55,797 nt of DNA from NCBI GenBank assembly GCA_003152015.1, contig PLZF01000067.1, positions 1 through 55,797 of the forward strand, written 5' to 3'. This DNA comes from Acidimicrobiaceae bacterium. Its GTDB lineage: Bacteria > Actinomycetota > Acidimicrobiia > Acidimicrobiales > RAAP-2. A program made the translations under genes and the position numbers. The notes beneath the pieces are model-generated. The model did not search any database. It worked only from the letters and a program-made list of their open reading frames with translations, and had not been told where the DNA came from. This document shows positions 46,884-55,308 of the stretch, one piece after another (the first letter of the stretch is position 1; every line of letters begins with the position of its first letter).

Positions 46884-47936
46884 TCAGCCGAGATAAAGCC
46901 CGGCCACGCTCTCGAACAGGTGGGGGTCGACGATCTTCGCCTTGCCGGCCGCTTCCGACAGCGGAATACGCACGATGCGCCCCGCCTGGAGGGCCACCAT
47001 GGTCCCGAACTCGCCATCGTGGACCGCCTCCAGCGCGGCGGCACCGAACCGGGTGGCCAGCACTCGATCGAAGGCGGTCGGCGACCCTCCCCGTTGGATA
47101 TGGCCCAATATGGTGGCCCGCGCCTCGTAGCCGGTGTTCCTCTCGATCTCCTGGGCCAGCCACCCGCCGATCCCCCCGAGCCGGCCGTGCCCGAACTGGT
47201 CGGTCCCGCCAGCTGGCACCCAGGCCCCCTTGGCCGCCGCCGCCGCGCTCTCGTCACGGGGGAGTGCGCCTTCGGCCACCACCAAGGTGGAGAAGAAGCG
47301 GCCGCCGGAGTGCCGGAGGCGGAGCCGTTCACAGACAGCCTCGACCGAGAATGGCACCTCCGGGATCAGAATCTCCGCCGCGCCTCCGGCGATGCCGGCG
47401 TGCACGGCGATGTGGCCCACGTTACGGCCCATCACCTCGCACACCATCACCCGATGGTGCGACTCGGCGGTCGTCTGCAGCCGGTCGATGGCCTCGGTGG
47501 CGACCTGTACGGCGGTATCGAACCCGAAGGTCACCTCGGTGCCCGAGAGGTCATTGTCGATGGTCTTGGGTACCCCCACCACCCGCAAGCCCAGGCTGGC
47601 CAGGCGGTCGGCGGCGCCCAGGGTGTCGTTGCCGCCGACGGCCACCAGGGCGTCGATCCCCAACTGTTGGACAGTGGCCAGGACCCGATCCGGTCCGGCG
47701 TCGGTGGCGAATGGGTTGGTACGGGATGAGCCGATGATGGTGCCGCCCCGGGTGAGGATTCCCCGGCACTCGTCGGCAAGCAGTGGGACGGCGGCGCCTT
47801 CGACCACCCCCCGCCAGCCGTCGAGGAAGCCGACTGCTTCGTCGTCATAGGTGACGGAACCGCCAACCACCACGGCGCGGATCACCGCATTGAGGCCGGG
47901 GCAATCGCCGCCGCCGGTCAGGATCCCGATCCGCAT
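46884..47936 (-). CDS. 6-phosphofructokinase, predicted pyrophosphate-dependent
   Basis: This 350-residue PFK family A protein begins MRIGILTGGGDCPGLNAVIR. The key phosphoryl-donor residues are Asn103-Asp104 (GGNDTLG) and Lys124 (PKTIDND); ATP-dependent enzymes have Gly104 and Gly124, and Asp104/Lys124 marks pyrophosphate-dependent PFKs such as the Amycolatopsis enzyme. The FGFDTAVQVATEAIDRL and MGRNVGHIAV segments are typical. It could work reversibly in glycolysis/gluconeogenesis. It lies 16 bp after the maltokinase gene and is in the same operon. ATG 47936 behind GAGGA. Confidence 0.9.
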   Translation of the reverse strand: MRIGILTGGGDCPGLNAVIRAVVVGGSVTYDDEAVGFLDGWRGVVEGAAVPLLADECRGILTRGGTIIGSSRTNPFATDAGPDRVLATVQQLGIDALVAVGGNDTLGAADRLASLGLRVVGVPKTIDNDLSGTEVTFGFDTAVQVATEAIDRLQTTAESHHRVMVCEVMGRNVGHIAVHAGIAGGAAEILIPEVPFSVEAVCERLRLRHSGGRFFSTLVVAEGALPRDESAAAAAKGAWVPAGGTDQFGHGRLGGIGGWLAQEIERNTGYEARATILGHIQRGGSPTAFDRVLATRFGAAALEAVHDGEFGTMVALQAGRIVRIPLSEAAGKAKIVDPHLFESVAGLYLG

Positions 47937-47952
47937 AGTCAGGTCCTCACCG

Positions 47953-49308
47953 TCAGGTCCGCAGCGCCATCATCGATGCCGAGCGCTCGAGTTCGAACGC
48001 CGCCGCCAGCTCCCGCACCACGTTCCGCGCCGGCGGGACCAGGCCCCCGATGCCCGGAGTGGCCAGATACTCAGCCAGAAATGCCCGCCGATTCCGGCCT
48101 TCCCATGCCTGGCCCAGCTCGCTCAACCCGAGATGGCCGTTCGGGTCCCGCTCGGCGGCAGCCACCACCGCCACGTGGTGGAACGACCACAGCATGTCAG
48201 CCACGTCGGCCAGAGGCGATCGATAGCTGGCCCCGTCGGCCTCCACCACTCCGGCGGTGAACTCCGACCTCCCCCCCGGCGAGAAGTCGAGCACGTACCA
48301 TCCCAGATCGGTGCGAGCCACTCGGCCCAGGTGGAAGTCGCCGTGGGTTCTGATGGCTGCACACCGGGTGGTCGACGACCGCAGGTCGTCAAGGAGAGAG
48401 GACACCGTATCGGTGGCCAACAGGTCGGGGTCGACCGGGCGGACCGCGTCCTCGACCGCCGTGACCCAGGCGGCGATGTCCCCCGTCTTGCGGCCGAAGG
48501 CCTGGTCGAGCCCCAGATGCATCCGGGCGGTCATGGTGCCCAGACGCCGGGCTTCGGCGGCGAAGTCGCCCCCGGCCCTGCCGGGCTCACCGCCGGCGGC
48601 GTAGAGATCCCGCAACGAGGTGAGGGCCAGGGACCAGCCCACGGTGGAGCCGGCCTCGTACTCCTGGACAATACCCAGGTCGGTTCGCCCCCGGCGCCAC
48701 ACCGCCACGGGAGCCAGGAGATGGTTGAAACCGACCCCGTCGAGGCCGAGTAAGAGCTCGAGCCCGGGATGAGGTCCCTGGTCGGGAGGGAGCTGCTGGA
48801 AGATGGTCAATGCCAACCGGTCATCGAACGTGAGTGACACCGTGCCCTCGGTGAACGCGATCCGGCGTACCCGCTCGAGTTCACCGGTGGCGCCACCGAT
48901 GGCCTCGAGGAGGCACAACATCAACTCCGCATCGGCGGTGGCATCGAAGACGACGGCCACGCCGTCGGAATCCTCGAAGATCCCGAGCGGCGAGTCGTCG
49001 GCATCGGCCAGGAACTGCACCTCGTCGCCGGGAGACCGGAGACCGAACACGGCGTGGACCAGCCGGCCGGGGACGTCAGCGATGACACTGATCAGGCCGG
49101 GGCGCCCCGGACACACCACATCGGCACTGCGGATGGTGACCGATTCGGGAGAGACATCGGGTGGTTCGTCCCCGGTCGAACGTTCGCCGTCGCCATCGGA
49201 AGCCAAACGGGCCCGGTGGCTGACAAAGGCGGCCACCAGCTCACGCAACGCCGGGTGGGAGGAAGCCGGAATTTCCTCTACCGCGGGACACGTCTCCGAC
49301 CAGGTCAC
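47953..49308 (-). CDS. Maltokinase-like protein (Mak/Pep2)
   Basis: This 451-residue APH-fold kinase has IRTHGDFHLGRVARTDLGWYV (catalytic Asp in HGDFH) with LDFSP and a later SPLADVADMLWSFHHVAV, matching actinobacterial maltokinases. The N-terminal half is a typical Mak lobe without obvious Walker motifs. Maltokinase phosphorylates maltose to maltose-1-phosphate with ATP, which feeds GlgE alpha-glucan synthesis. Its start overlaps the TreS stop by 4 bp (49305-49308), so a TreS-Mak complex, as known in mycobacteria, is likely. Confidence 0.85.
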   Translation of the reverse strand: MTWSETCPAVEEIPASSHPALRELVAAFVSHRARLASDGDGERSTGDEPPDVSPESVTIRSADVVCPGRPGLISVIADVPGRLVHAVFGLRSPGDEVQFLADADDSPLGIFEDSDGVAVVFDATADAELMLCLLEAIGGATGELERVRRIAFTEGTVSLTFDDRLALTIFQQLPPDQGPHPGLELLLGLDGVGFNHLLAPVAVWRRGRTDLGIVQEYEAGSTVGWSLALTSLRDLYAAGGEPGRAGGDFAAEARRLGTMTARMHLGLDQAFGRKTGDIAAWVTAVEDAVRPVDPDLLATDTVSSLLDDLRSSTTRCAAIRTHGDFHLGRVARTDLGWYVLDFSPGGRSEFTAGVVEADGASYRSPLADVADMLWSFHHVAVVAAAERDPNGHLGLSELGQAWEGRNRRAFLAEYLATPGIGGLVPPARNVVRELAAAFELERSASMMALRT

Positions 49309-51191
49309 AGCGACCCCTCCCGGGGAAGCTCTCCGTCCAGGAGGAGCTCCCCGGCCAGTGTCTGGATCGGTTCAACCAACTCGAACCACTGGTAGCCGTA
49401 GGGGGCCATGGTGACCGGATACGGTTGGGTGCCCACCATGGGAAACGGCACCCTCCCCAACAACTCAACGGGCTGGCGGCCCGCCCACCTGCCCAAATAT
49501 AGATCAGCCGGTTGGGCGAAGCGGCTCAGGTTGTGAATGCAGAGGAGTGGGTTGATCTCCTCGGGGTCCTCCCCCGGTGCCAGATATCCGTCGGCCCCGA
49601 CTTCAGCGTCGTGGGCTCCCTCCATGGTGACTCCGGGCCCCCGTTCGGTGCCTTCATCATCCGGTGGCGCCGAGCGCACGAAGGCCAACACCGACGGATT
49701 GGCGCACGGGAGCGCCTCGAACGACCCGGTCCCGAACAACGAGAACTGACGGCGAACCGCCAACATGCGTTTGAGCCAGTGGAGAAACGAGCTGGGATTC
49801 CGTTGCTGGGCTTCCACGTTGACGGCGGCGAAGCCGTAGACCGGATCCATCAAGGGGGGAAGGTAGAGCTGGGCGAAGTCGGCTCGGCTGAACCCCCCGT
49901 TGCGGTCGGGGGTCCACTGCATCGGCGTGCGTACCGAGTCACGATCACCCAGAAACAGGTTGTCACCCATCTGCAGCTCGTCCCCGTAGTACAGCACCGG
50001 GCTCCCCGGAAGCGAGAGGAGGAGCGCATACAGCAGTTCGGTAAGCCGCCGATCCCGGTCGAGCAGGGGGGCCAGGCGCCGGCCGATCCCCATGTGTCGT
50101 TTCATCCGGGGGTCCTTGGCGTACTCGGAGAAGAGATAGTCGCGATCTTCGTCGGAGACCATCTCCAGCGTCATCTCGTCGTGGTTGCGCAGGAAGATCG
50201 CCCATTGGGCGCCGGCGGGGGACTCGGGGGTCTGGGCCAGAATTTCCGTGATCGGATAGCGCTGCTCGCGTCGCACCGCCATAAAGAGCCGGGGCATCAA
50301 CGGAAAGTGGAAACAGAGGTGACACTCGTCACCGTCTCCGAAATAGTCGGCCACGTCGACGGGCCACCCATTGGCTTCGGCCAGAAGGATCCGGCCCGGG
50401 TAGTTCGCTTCGAGCTCGGCGCGTACCCGGCGGATGAAGGCATGGGTCTCGGGGAGGTTCTCCCCCGACGTCCCGTCCCGTTGGAACAGGAACGGGACTG
50501 CGTCGAGACGGAACCCGTCGAGTCCGAGATCGAGCCAGAACCTGACCACGTCCAACATGGCGTCGGCCACCTCGGGGTTGGCGTAGTTGAGGTCGGGCTG
50601 GTGGCCGTAGAACCGGTGCCAGTAGAACTGCTCGCGGGGCTGATCGAACGCCCAGTTGGAACGTTCCACATCGACAAAGACCACCCGGGCCTCGGGCCAT
50701 CGCTGATCGTCGTCGTTCCATACGTACCAGTCGGCCTTGGGGTTGGTCCGGTCCTGGCGTGACTCGAGGAACCAGGGGTGCTGGTCGCTGGTGTGGTTGA
50801 TGACCAGGTCGGCGATAACCCGAATGCCCCGGGCGTGCGCCTCGCTCAGGAGTTTCTGCAGATCCTCGACGGTGCCGTAGTCGGGGTGGACCGAGTAGAA
50901 GTCACTGATGTCATAGCCGCCGTCGCGAAGGGGGGAGGCGTAGAACGGCAGCAACCACAGGCAGTCGACGCCCAGCCACTGGAGATAATCGAGCTTGGCA
51001 ATCAACCCGGGAATGTCCCCGGTCCCGTCATCGTTGGCGTCGAAAAACCCCCGGATGAACACCTCGTAGAAGACAGCCCGCCGGAACCAGCCGGGATCCT
51101 CTTCCGGTGGCAGGAGCGGGCAGCCAATGGGTGTGGGCACCAACGCCAGCTTGGGCAGAGACGCCGTCTCTACCAGTGGGTCGGTGGTCAC
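49305..51191 (-). CDS. treS: Trehalose synthase (maltose alpha-D-glucosyltransferase, GH13)
   Basis: This 628-residue GH13 enzyme has the TIM-barrel motifs: ADLVINHTSDQHPWF, GFRLDAVPFL (nucleophile Asp230), LLAEANGWP (acid Glu272) and FLRNHDEMTLE (Asp338). The SNWAFD, YWHRFYGHQPDLNY and DRNGGFSRADF segments are characteristic of TreS rather than amylases. It interconverts maltose and trehalose. Together with the coupled maltokinase it channels trehalose to maltose-1-phosphate. GTG 51191 with TAGCGT 8 nt upstream. Confidence 0.95.
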   Translation of the reverse strand: MTTDPLVETASLPKLALVPTPIGCPLLPPEEDPGWFRRAVFYEVFIRGFFDANDDGTGDIPGLIAKLDYLQWLGVDCLWLLPFYASPLRDGGYDISDFYSVHPDYGTVEDLQKLLSEAHARGIRVIADLVINHTSDQHPWFLESRQDRTNPKADWYVWNDDDQRWPEARVVFVDVERSNWAFDQPREQFYWHRFYGHQPDLNYANPEVADAMLDVVRFWLDLGLDGFRLDAVPFLFQRDGTSGENLPETHAFIRRVRAELEANYPGRILLAEANGWPVDVADYFGDGDECHLCFHFPLMPRLFMAVRREQRYPITEILAQTPESPAGAQWAIFLRNHDEMTLEMVSDEDRDYLFSEYAKDPRMKRHMGIGRRLAPLLDRDRRLTELLYALLLSLPGSPVLYYGDELQMGDNLFLGDRDSVRTPMQWTPDRNGGFSRADFAQLYLPPLMDPVYGFAAVNVEAQQRNPSSFLHWLKRMLAVRRQFSLFGTGSFEALPCANPSVLAFVRSAPPDDEGTERGPGVTMEGAHDAEVGADGYLAPGEDPEEINPLLCIHNLSRFAQPADLYLGRWAGRQPVELLGRVPFPMVGTQPYPVTMAPYGYQWFELVEPIQTLAGELLLDGELPREGSL

Positions 51192-51199
51192 ACACCGGA

Positions 51200-51205
51200 A
51201 CGCTA
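51200..51205 (-). promoter_or_regulatory. -10 box TAGCGT, leaderless start of the treS operon
   Basis: TAGCGT on the minus strand is 8 nt before GTG 51191. Confidence 0.5.
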
Positions 51206-51242
51206 CCGGACCGGCATCGAAACACTCGGCACCCTACGTTCA

Positions 51243-52241
51243 TCAGGTGGAAGGGTCGTCATCGGTCCGTGGGTCGTGGTTGGCGATGTCGGTCAGCATC
51301 CGATCGGCGGCCTCGTAGGGATCGATATCGCCGGCAGCCAGCGCGTTGGTCACTTCGGCCAGCACCTCGCCGGACTGACTGCTGTCGATCCTCTGCTCCA
51401 CCCGGGCCACCAGTATCTGGCGGAACTCCCGCTCCAGGCGCTGGCGCCTCCGCTCGCCGAGCAGGCCCCGCTCGGTTAGGTAGTCCCGGTGTTGGCCGAC
51501 GGCATCCCACAACTGGTCACAACCATCTCCGGTGGACGCCACCGTCTCCACCACTGGCGGCCGCCAACCGTCCAGGTCGGTGAGGTCGGTGAGGTCGAGC
51601 ATCTGCTCGAGATCGCGCCGGGTATCCCGGGCGCCGGGGCGGTCCGCCTTGTTGATGACGAACAGATCGGCGATCTCCATCAATCCGGCTTTGTTGGCCT
51701 GAATTGAGTCTCCCCACCCGGGGTTGACCACCACCACCGTGGTATCGGCGGCCGACGCCACCGCCACCTCCTGTTGTCCCACCCCCACCGTCTCGATGAG
51801 GACCATGGGAAATCCGGCGGCCGACAGCACCCGCACCGCATCGGGAACCGCCACGGCCAGTCCCCCCAGTTGGCCACGAGTGGCCATCGACCGGATGAAC
51901 ACCCTGTCGTCGAGAGCATGGTTCTGCATGCGGACCCGGTCACCCAGAATTGCTCCTCCCGAAAACGGCGAGGAGGGATCGATGGCCAGCACCCCGACCT
52001 GACCACTGGCCCGGGCGATGGCGATCAGCCGATCGGCGAGCGTCGATTTCCCGGCCCCCGGAGCCCCGGTGATGCCCACTGTGTACGCGGCGAGTTTCGC
52101 CTGATAGGCGAGGGCGGCGGTCACCCGGGAGGGAGCGCCTCCGCGTTCCACCAAGGAGAGGAGTCGGGCCAGGGACACCCGGTCACCGGCTTGAGCCGCT
52201 TCGAAGAGCGAGGTCGGGTCGTTGCGGTCTGCGGGCGACAT
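51243..52241 (-). CDS. meaB: MeaB-type GTPase (methylmalonyl-CoA mutase chaperone)
   Basis: This 332-residue G3E-family GTPase has P-loop GAPGAGKS (59-66), the LAIDPSSPFSGGAILGDRVRM segment, VLIETVGVGQQEVAV and NKADRPGA. MeaB/ArgK protects and reloads cobalamin-dependent acyl-CoA mutases. No mutase gene is in the window. ATG 52241 is chosen; upstream frame is murA antisense. A TACGCT box sits 9 nt before the start (52251-52256), so it may have its own promoter besides read-through from murA. Confidence 0.93.
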   Translation of the reverse strand: MSPADRNDPTSLFEAAQAGDRVSLARLLSLVERGGAPSRVTAALAYQAKLAAYTVGITGAPGAGKSTLADRLIAIARASGQVGVLAIDPSSPFSGGAILGDRVRMQNHALDDRVFIRSMATRGQLGGLAVAVPDAVRVLSAAGFPMVLIETVGVGQQEVAVASAADTTVVVVNPGWGDSIQANKAGLMEIADLFVINKADRPGARDTRRDLEQMLDLTDLTDLDGWRPPVVETVASTGDGCDQLWDAVGQHRDYLTERGLLGERRRQRLEREFRQILVARVEQRIDSSQSGEVLAEVTNALAAGDIDPYEAADRMLTDIANHDPRTDDDPST

Positions 52242-52250
52242 GAGGTGATG

Positions 52251-52256
52251 AGCGTA
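52251..52256 (-). promoter_or_regulatory. Possible -10 box TACGCT before meaB
   Basis: TACGCT on the minus strand is 9 nt before ATG 52241, slightly farther than the other leaderless boxes in the window. Confidence 0.3.
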
Positions 52257-52275
52257 TACGGGGATTGAGCGGCGA

Positions 52276-53556
52276 TCAGACTCGGATGACCTTGGCACCG
52301 AGAGACGCCAACTTCCCGGCCAGGTCCTCATAGCCCCGGTCCACGTGGTGGGCGTCCGCCACCACTGTTTCGCCATCGGCGACAAGACCGGCCAGCACCA
52401 ACGCGGCGCCGGCCCGGACATCGAGGGCCCGAACCTGAGCACTCGACAGGCGTTCCACCCCCCGCACCACTGCATGATGTCCCTCGGTCCGGATATCAGC
52501 ACCCATCCGCTTCAGCTCGTCGACATAGCGGAACCGCCCGAAGAAGAGGTTTTCGGTGACGATGCCCACCCCTTCGGCCACCGTCAACATGGTAACAAGC
52601 AGCGGCTTGTAGTCGGTGGCCACTCCCGGATACGGCAACGTGGCCACGTCCACCGAATGCAGTCGGCGCGACGGATCGCGGGCCGCCCGCAGCCCCCCGG
52701 GCTCTTGGCTGATCTCGATTCCGGTGGCGGTGAGTTTCCGCAACAGCATGTCCATGTGGTCGGGCCGGCCGTCCTCGACCACCACCTCTCCCCCGGCCAG
52801 GCCGGTGGCCACCAGAATGGTGGCCACCACCAACCGGTCGGGGATAACGGCATGACGGGCCGGGTGGAGCCGCTCAACCCCTTCCACCTCGATCCGCGAC
52901 GATCCTGCCCCGGTGATGTTGGCTCCCATGGCATTGAGGAATTCCGCCAAGTCCAGCACTTCGGGTTCGCGGGCGGCATTCTCGATGACCGTGGTGCCCT
53001 TGGCCAGCACCGAGGCCATCAGCACATTGTCGGTGCCGGTGTGGCTGGGGTACTCGAGCACCACCTTGTTGCCGACGAGCCGAGGCACCGACGCCACAGT
53101 GGATTCGACGGTTCCCTCGATATAGCCGTGGGCCGACTTGAAGGTGGCACCCAACGACTCGAGAGCCCGGAGGTGCATGTCGATGGGCCGGGGCCCGAAA
53201 TCGTCCCCGCCCGGCATCGATACTTTGGCCCGCCCACAACGGGCCAACAGCGGCCCGAGCACCACCACCGAAGCCCGCATCTTTTCCACCAGGTGATAGG
53301 GCGCCTCCGGCATCAGGTCACCGGGCGTCGTCACCACCAACTCGTCGGGCGCCTCACCCCGCTCCACCACCACCCCCATGGTCCCGAGCACCTCGCCCAT
53401 GGTGCCTACGTCGGAGATACGCGGCACGTTGGTGAGCACGTGCCGGCCTTCGGCCAACAGGCAGGCGGCCATCAGTTTGAGCACCGAATTCTTGGCCCCA
53501 CCGGCCCTGACCGTCCCCGACAACGGGCCATTGGAAGTAACAGAAAAACGATCCAC
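52276..53556 (-). CDS. murA: UDP-N-acetylglucosamine 1-carboxyvinyltransferase
   Basis: This 426-residue EPT-fold enzyme opens with PLSGTVRAGGAKNSVLKLMA (catalytic Lys22 in KN). In the active-site loop MPGGDDFGPRPIDMH, Asp118 stands where most bacteria have the fosfomycin-target Cys (PGGC). M. tuberculosis MurA has the same Asp and is fosfomycin-resistant, so resistance is predicted. Enzyme of the first committed peptidoglycan step, in the cytoplasm. GTG 53556, with CATACT 6 nt upstream (53563-53568). It is followed by meaB after 34 bp. Confidence 0.97.
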   Translation of the reverse strand: MDRFSVTSNGPLSGTVRAGGAKNSVLKLMAACLLAEGRHVLTNVPRISDVGTMGEVLGTMGVVVERGEAPDELVVTTPGDLMPEAPYHLVEKMRASVVVLGPLLARCGRAKVSMPGGDDFGPRPIDMHLRALESLGATFKSAHGYIEGTVESTVASVPRLVGNKVVLEYPSHTGTDNVLMASVLAKGTTVIENAAREPEVLDLAEFLNAMGANITGAGSSRIEVEGVERLHPARHAVIPDRLVVATILVATGLAGGEVVVEDGRPDHMDMLLRKLTATGIEISQEPGGLRAARDPSRRLHSVDVATLPYPGVATDYKPLLVTMLTVAEGVGIVTENLFFGRFRYVDELKRMGADIRTEGHHAVVRGVERLSSAQVRALDVRAGAALVLAGLVADGETVVADAHHVDRGYEDLAGKLASLGAKVIRV

Positions 53557-53562
53557 CCGGCC

Positions 53563-53568
53563 AGTATG
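53563..53568 (-). promoter_or_regulatory. -10-like box CATACT, leaderless start of murA
   Basis: CATACT on the minus strand is 6 nt before GTG 53556; it departs from TANNNT at the first base. Confidence 0.35.
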
Positions 53569-53668
53569 GCGCGTGGGTGCGGCCTGACCGAATGATTGCT
53601 CTCCGGTGTGGTCCCAAGGCCACTCTTTGTCACCGGGTCCGGTGACCGCCCATCCCGGCGGCAGGAGG

Positions 53669-53674
53669 TAGCGT
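53669..53674 (+). promoter_or_regulatory. -10 box TAGCGT, leaderless start of glpX
   Basis: TAGCGT lies 8 nt before GTG 53683; the AGGAGG just upstream is too far to be a ribosome site for it. Confidence 0.45.
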
Positions 53675-53682
53675 CATCACCC

Positions 53683-54678
53683 GTGACTACCTCTTCGCAA
53701 GCCCCCGATCGCAACCTGGCCATGGAACTGGTCCGAGTCACCGAGGCTGCGGCCATGGCCGCATCCCGATGGATGGGACGAGGCGACAAGGAAGGGGCCG
53801 ACGGCGCCGCCGTCAATGCCATGCGCATCGTGCTCTCGAGTATCGCCATGGACGGCGTGGTGATCATCGGCGAAGGCGAGAAGGACAATGCCCCCATGCT
53901 CTTCAACGGTGAGCGCATCGGGGACGGATCGCCGCCAAAAACCGACATCGCCGTCGACCCCATCGACGGGACGACTCCGACGGCTCTGGGACGGGGAGGT
54001 GCATTGGCGGTGATCGCGGCTTCCGAACGGGGGACGATGTTCGACCCGGGACCATGCGTCTACATGGAAAAGCTGGCAGTGGGCCCGTCGGCGGTGGGTG
54101 CCATCGACATCACCGCCTCGGTTGGTGAAAACCTGCGATCGGTGGCCAAGGCCAAAGGGACATCGGTGAGGGATCTCACGGCCGTCATCCTCGATCGTCC
54201 GCGCCACGCTGATCTGATCAGCAAGGTCCGCGAGGCTGGCGCCCGGATCCGCTTGATCACCGACGGCGATGTGGCCGGAGCCATAGCCACCGCCTGGCCC
54301 GACACCGGAGTGGACATCCTGTTCGGGATCGGCGGTACGCCCGAGGGCGTGATTGCTGCCGCCGCCTTGAAGTCGATGGGTGGGGAGATCCAGGGGCGCC
54401 TGTGGCCCCGGGATGAGGTCGAGCGGAGCGCGGCGGTGGACGCCGGCTACGACCTCGGAGCGGTGCTCACCACCGACGATCTGGTCCGGGGGGACAACTG
54501 CTTCTTCGCCGCCACCGGGATCACCGACGGTGAGCTCCTCAGTGGGGTCCGTTACGACCAGTTCGGGGCGAGCACCCAGTCACTGGTGATGCGGTCCAAG
54601 TCGGGAACCGTACGGCTCATCGATGCACGCCACCCGCTGCACAAGCTGAGCGAGTACAGCGCCATCGAATTCACCTGA
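53683..54678 (+). CDS. glpX: Fructose-1,6-bisphosphatase class II
   Basis: This 331-residue GlpX protein has [17 protein letters not shown], the metal-binding [18 protein letters not shown] (lithium-sensitive phosphatase motif DPIDGT), [21 protein letters not shown] and [18 protein letters not shown], all diagnostic of class II FBPase. It catalyses the gluconeogenic step opposing PFK. GTG 53683 is chosen; the alternative ATG 53722 (MELVRV) is also in frame. Convergent with atpC, with a 7-bp hairpin between. Confidence 0.95.
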   Translation: MTTSSQAPDRNLAMELVRVTEAAAMAASRWMGRGDKEGADGAAVNAMRIVLSSIAMDGVVIIGEGEKDNAPMLFNGERIGDGSPPKTDIAVDPIDGTTPTALGRGGALAVIAASERGTMFDPGPCVYMEKLAVGPSAVGAIDITASVGENLRSVAKAKGTSVRDLTAVILDRPRHADLISKVREAGARIRLITDGDVAGAIATAWPDTGVDILFGIGGTPEGVIAAAALKSMGGEIQGRLWPRDEVERSAAVDAGYDLGAVLTTDDLVRGDNCFFAATGITDGELLSGVRYDQFGASTQSLVMRSKSGTVRLIDARHPLHKLSEYSAIEFT

Positions 54679-54697
54679 GCGGCAAACCAGGCGGCGC

Positions 54698-54715
54698 GGC
54701 GTCCCGACGGACGCC
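54698..54715. terminator. Bidirectional terminator-like hairpin between glpX and atpC
   Basis: GGCGTCC-CGAC-GGACGCC is a perfect 7-bp stem with a four-base loop, between two converging genes. No U-tract, but position strongly suggests transcript end function. Confidence 0.6.
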
Positions 54716-54741
54716 CACGGCTTTCAGAGAAACCCTGGTGG

Positions 54742-55290
54742 CTAGGACCCCGCCCCGGCGGTGACGCCGGCCGCCTCCAGCCGGACCTCGGCCCGCCGCA
54801 GGGCAGCTTCGGCTTCGACCAGGTCGGGGTCGGGTAGGTCACCTTCCCCGGACGCCGAGGCAGGTGATCCCGAGCCGGCGGTACGACCGCTGGCCTCCAA
54901 CTCTGCGACCCGTGCCTCGGCGGCATCGTGGGCCACCCGGGCCCGTTCGGTGTCGATCTCATCGGCCAGCTCGGCGATGCCGGCCAACACGGTGACCCGG
55001 GTCCGACCCGAGGTCGACGACGAAGGGGCAGGGGCATCGCTGCCGGAATCGTCCCCCAGGTTCAGCTCCACCTGCACGAACCCTCCGTGCACCGCCACCC
55101 GCTGTTCCTCGCCGTCCTCACTCACCACCCGGACCACCCCGGGCTCCACCGCACCCACCAGCGGGGTGTGGCCCCCGAGGAAGGTGATGTCGCCGTCGGC
55201 CGTCCTGAGGATGACCTGGGCGGCCGGGCCACTGACCAGGACCCGTTCGGGAGTCACCAACTCGGCGGTGAAGACACTGTTGTCAGCCAT
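54742..55290 (-). CDS. atpC: ATP synthase F1 epsilon subunit (with extended inserts)
   Basis: This 182-residue protein carries the epsilon beta-sandwich: FTAELVTPERVLVSG, GDITFLGGHTPLVGAVEPGVV, VHGGFVQV. The C-terminal helices are interrupted by Ser/Ala/Gly/Asp-rich spacers (about 92-108 SDAPAPSSSTSGR and about 146-160 GSGSPASASGEGD), making it about 50 residues longer than usual. Epsilon couples rotation to catalysis and can inhibit ATP hydrolysis. It begins 18 bp after the atpD stop. Confidence 0.93.
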   Translation of the reverse strand: MADNSVFTAELVTPERVLVSGPAAQVILRTADGDITFLGGHTPLVGAVEPGVVRVVSEDGEEQRVAVHGGFVQVELNLGDDSGSDAPAPSSSTSGRTRVTVLAGIAELADEIDTERARVAHDAAEARVAELEASGRTAGSGSPASASGEGDLPDPDLVEAEAALRRAEVRLEAAGVTAGAGS

Positions 55291-55308
55291 CAGTCAGGAC
55301 CTGTCCGT

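Noticed and set aside
49512-50762. 416-codon plus-strand frame opposite treS
   Set aside because: The treS catalytic residues are on the minus strand; this frame is a shadow.
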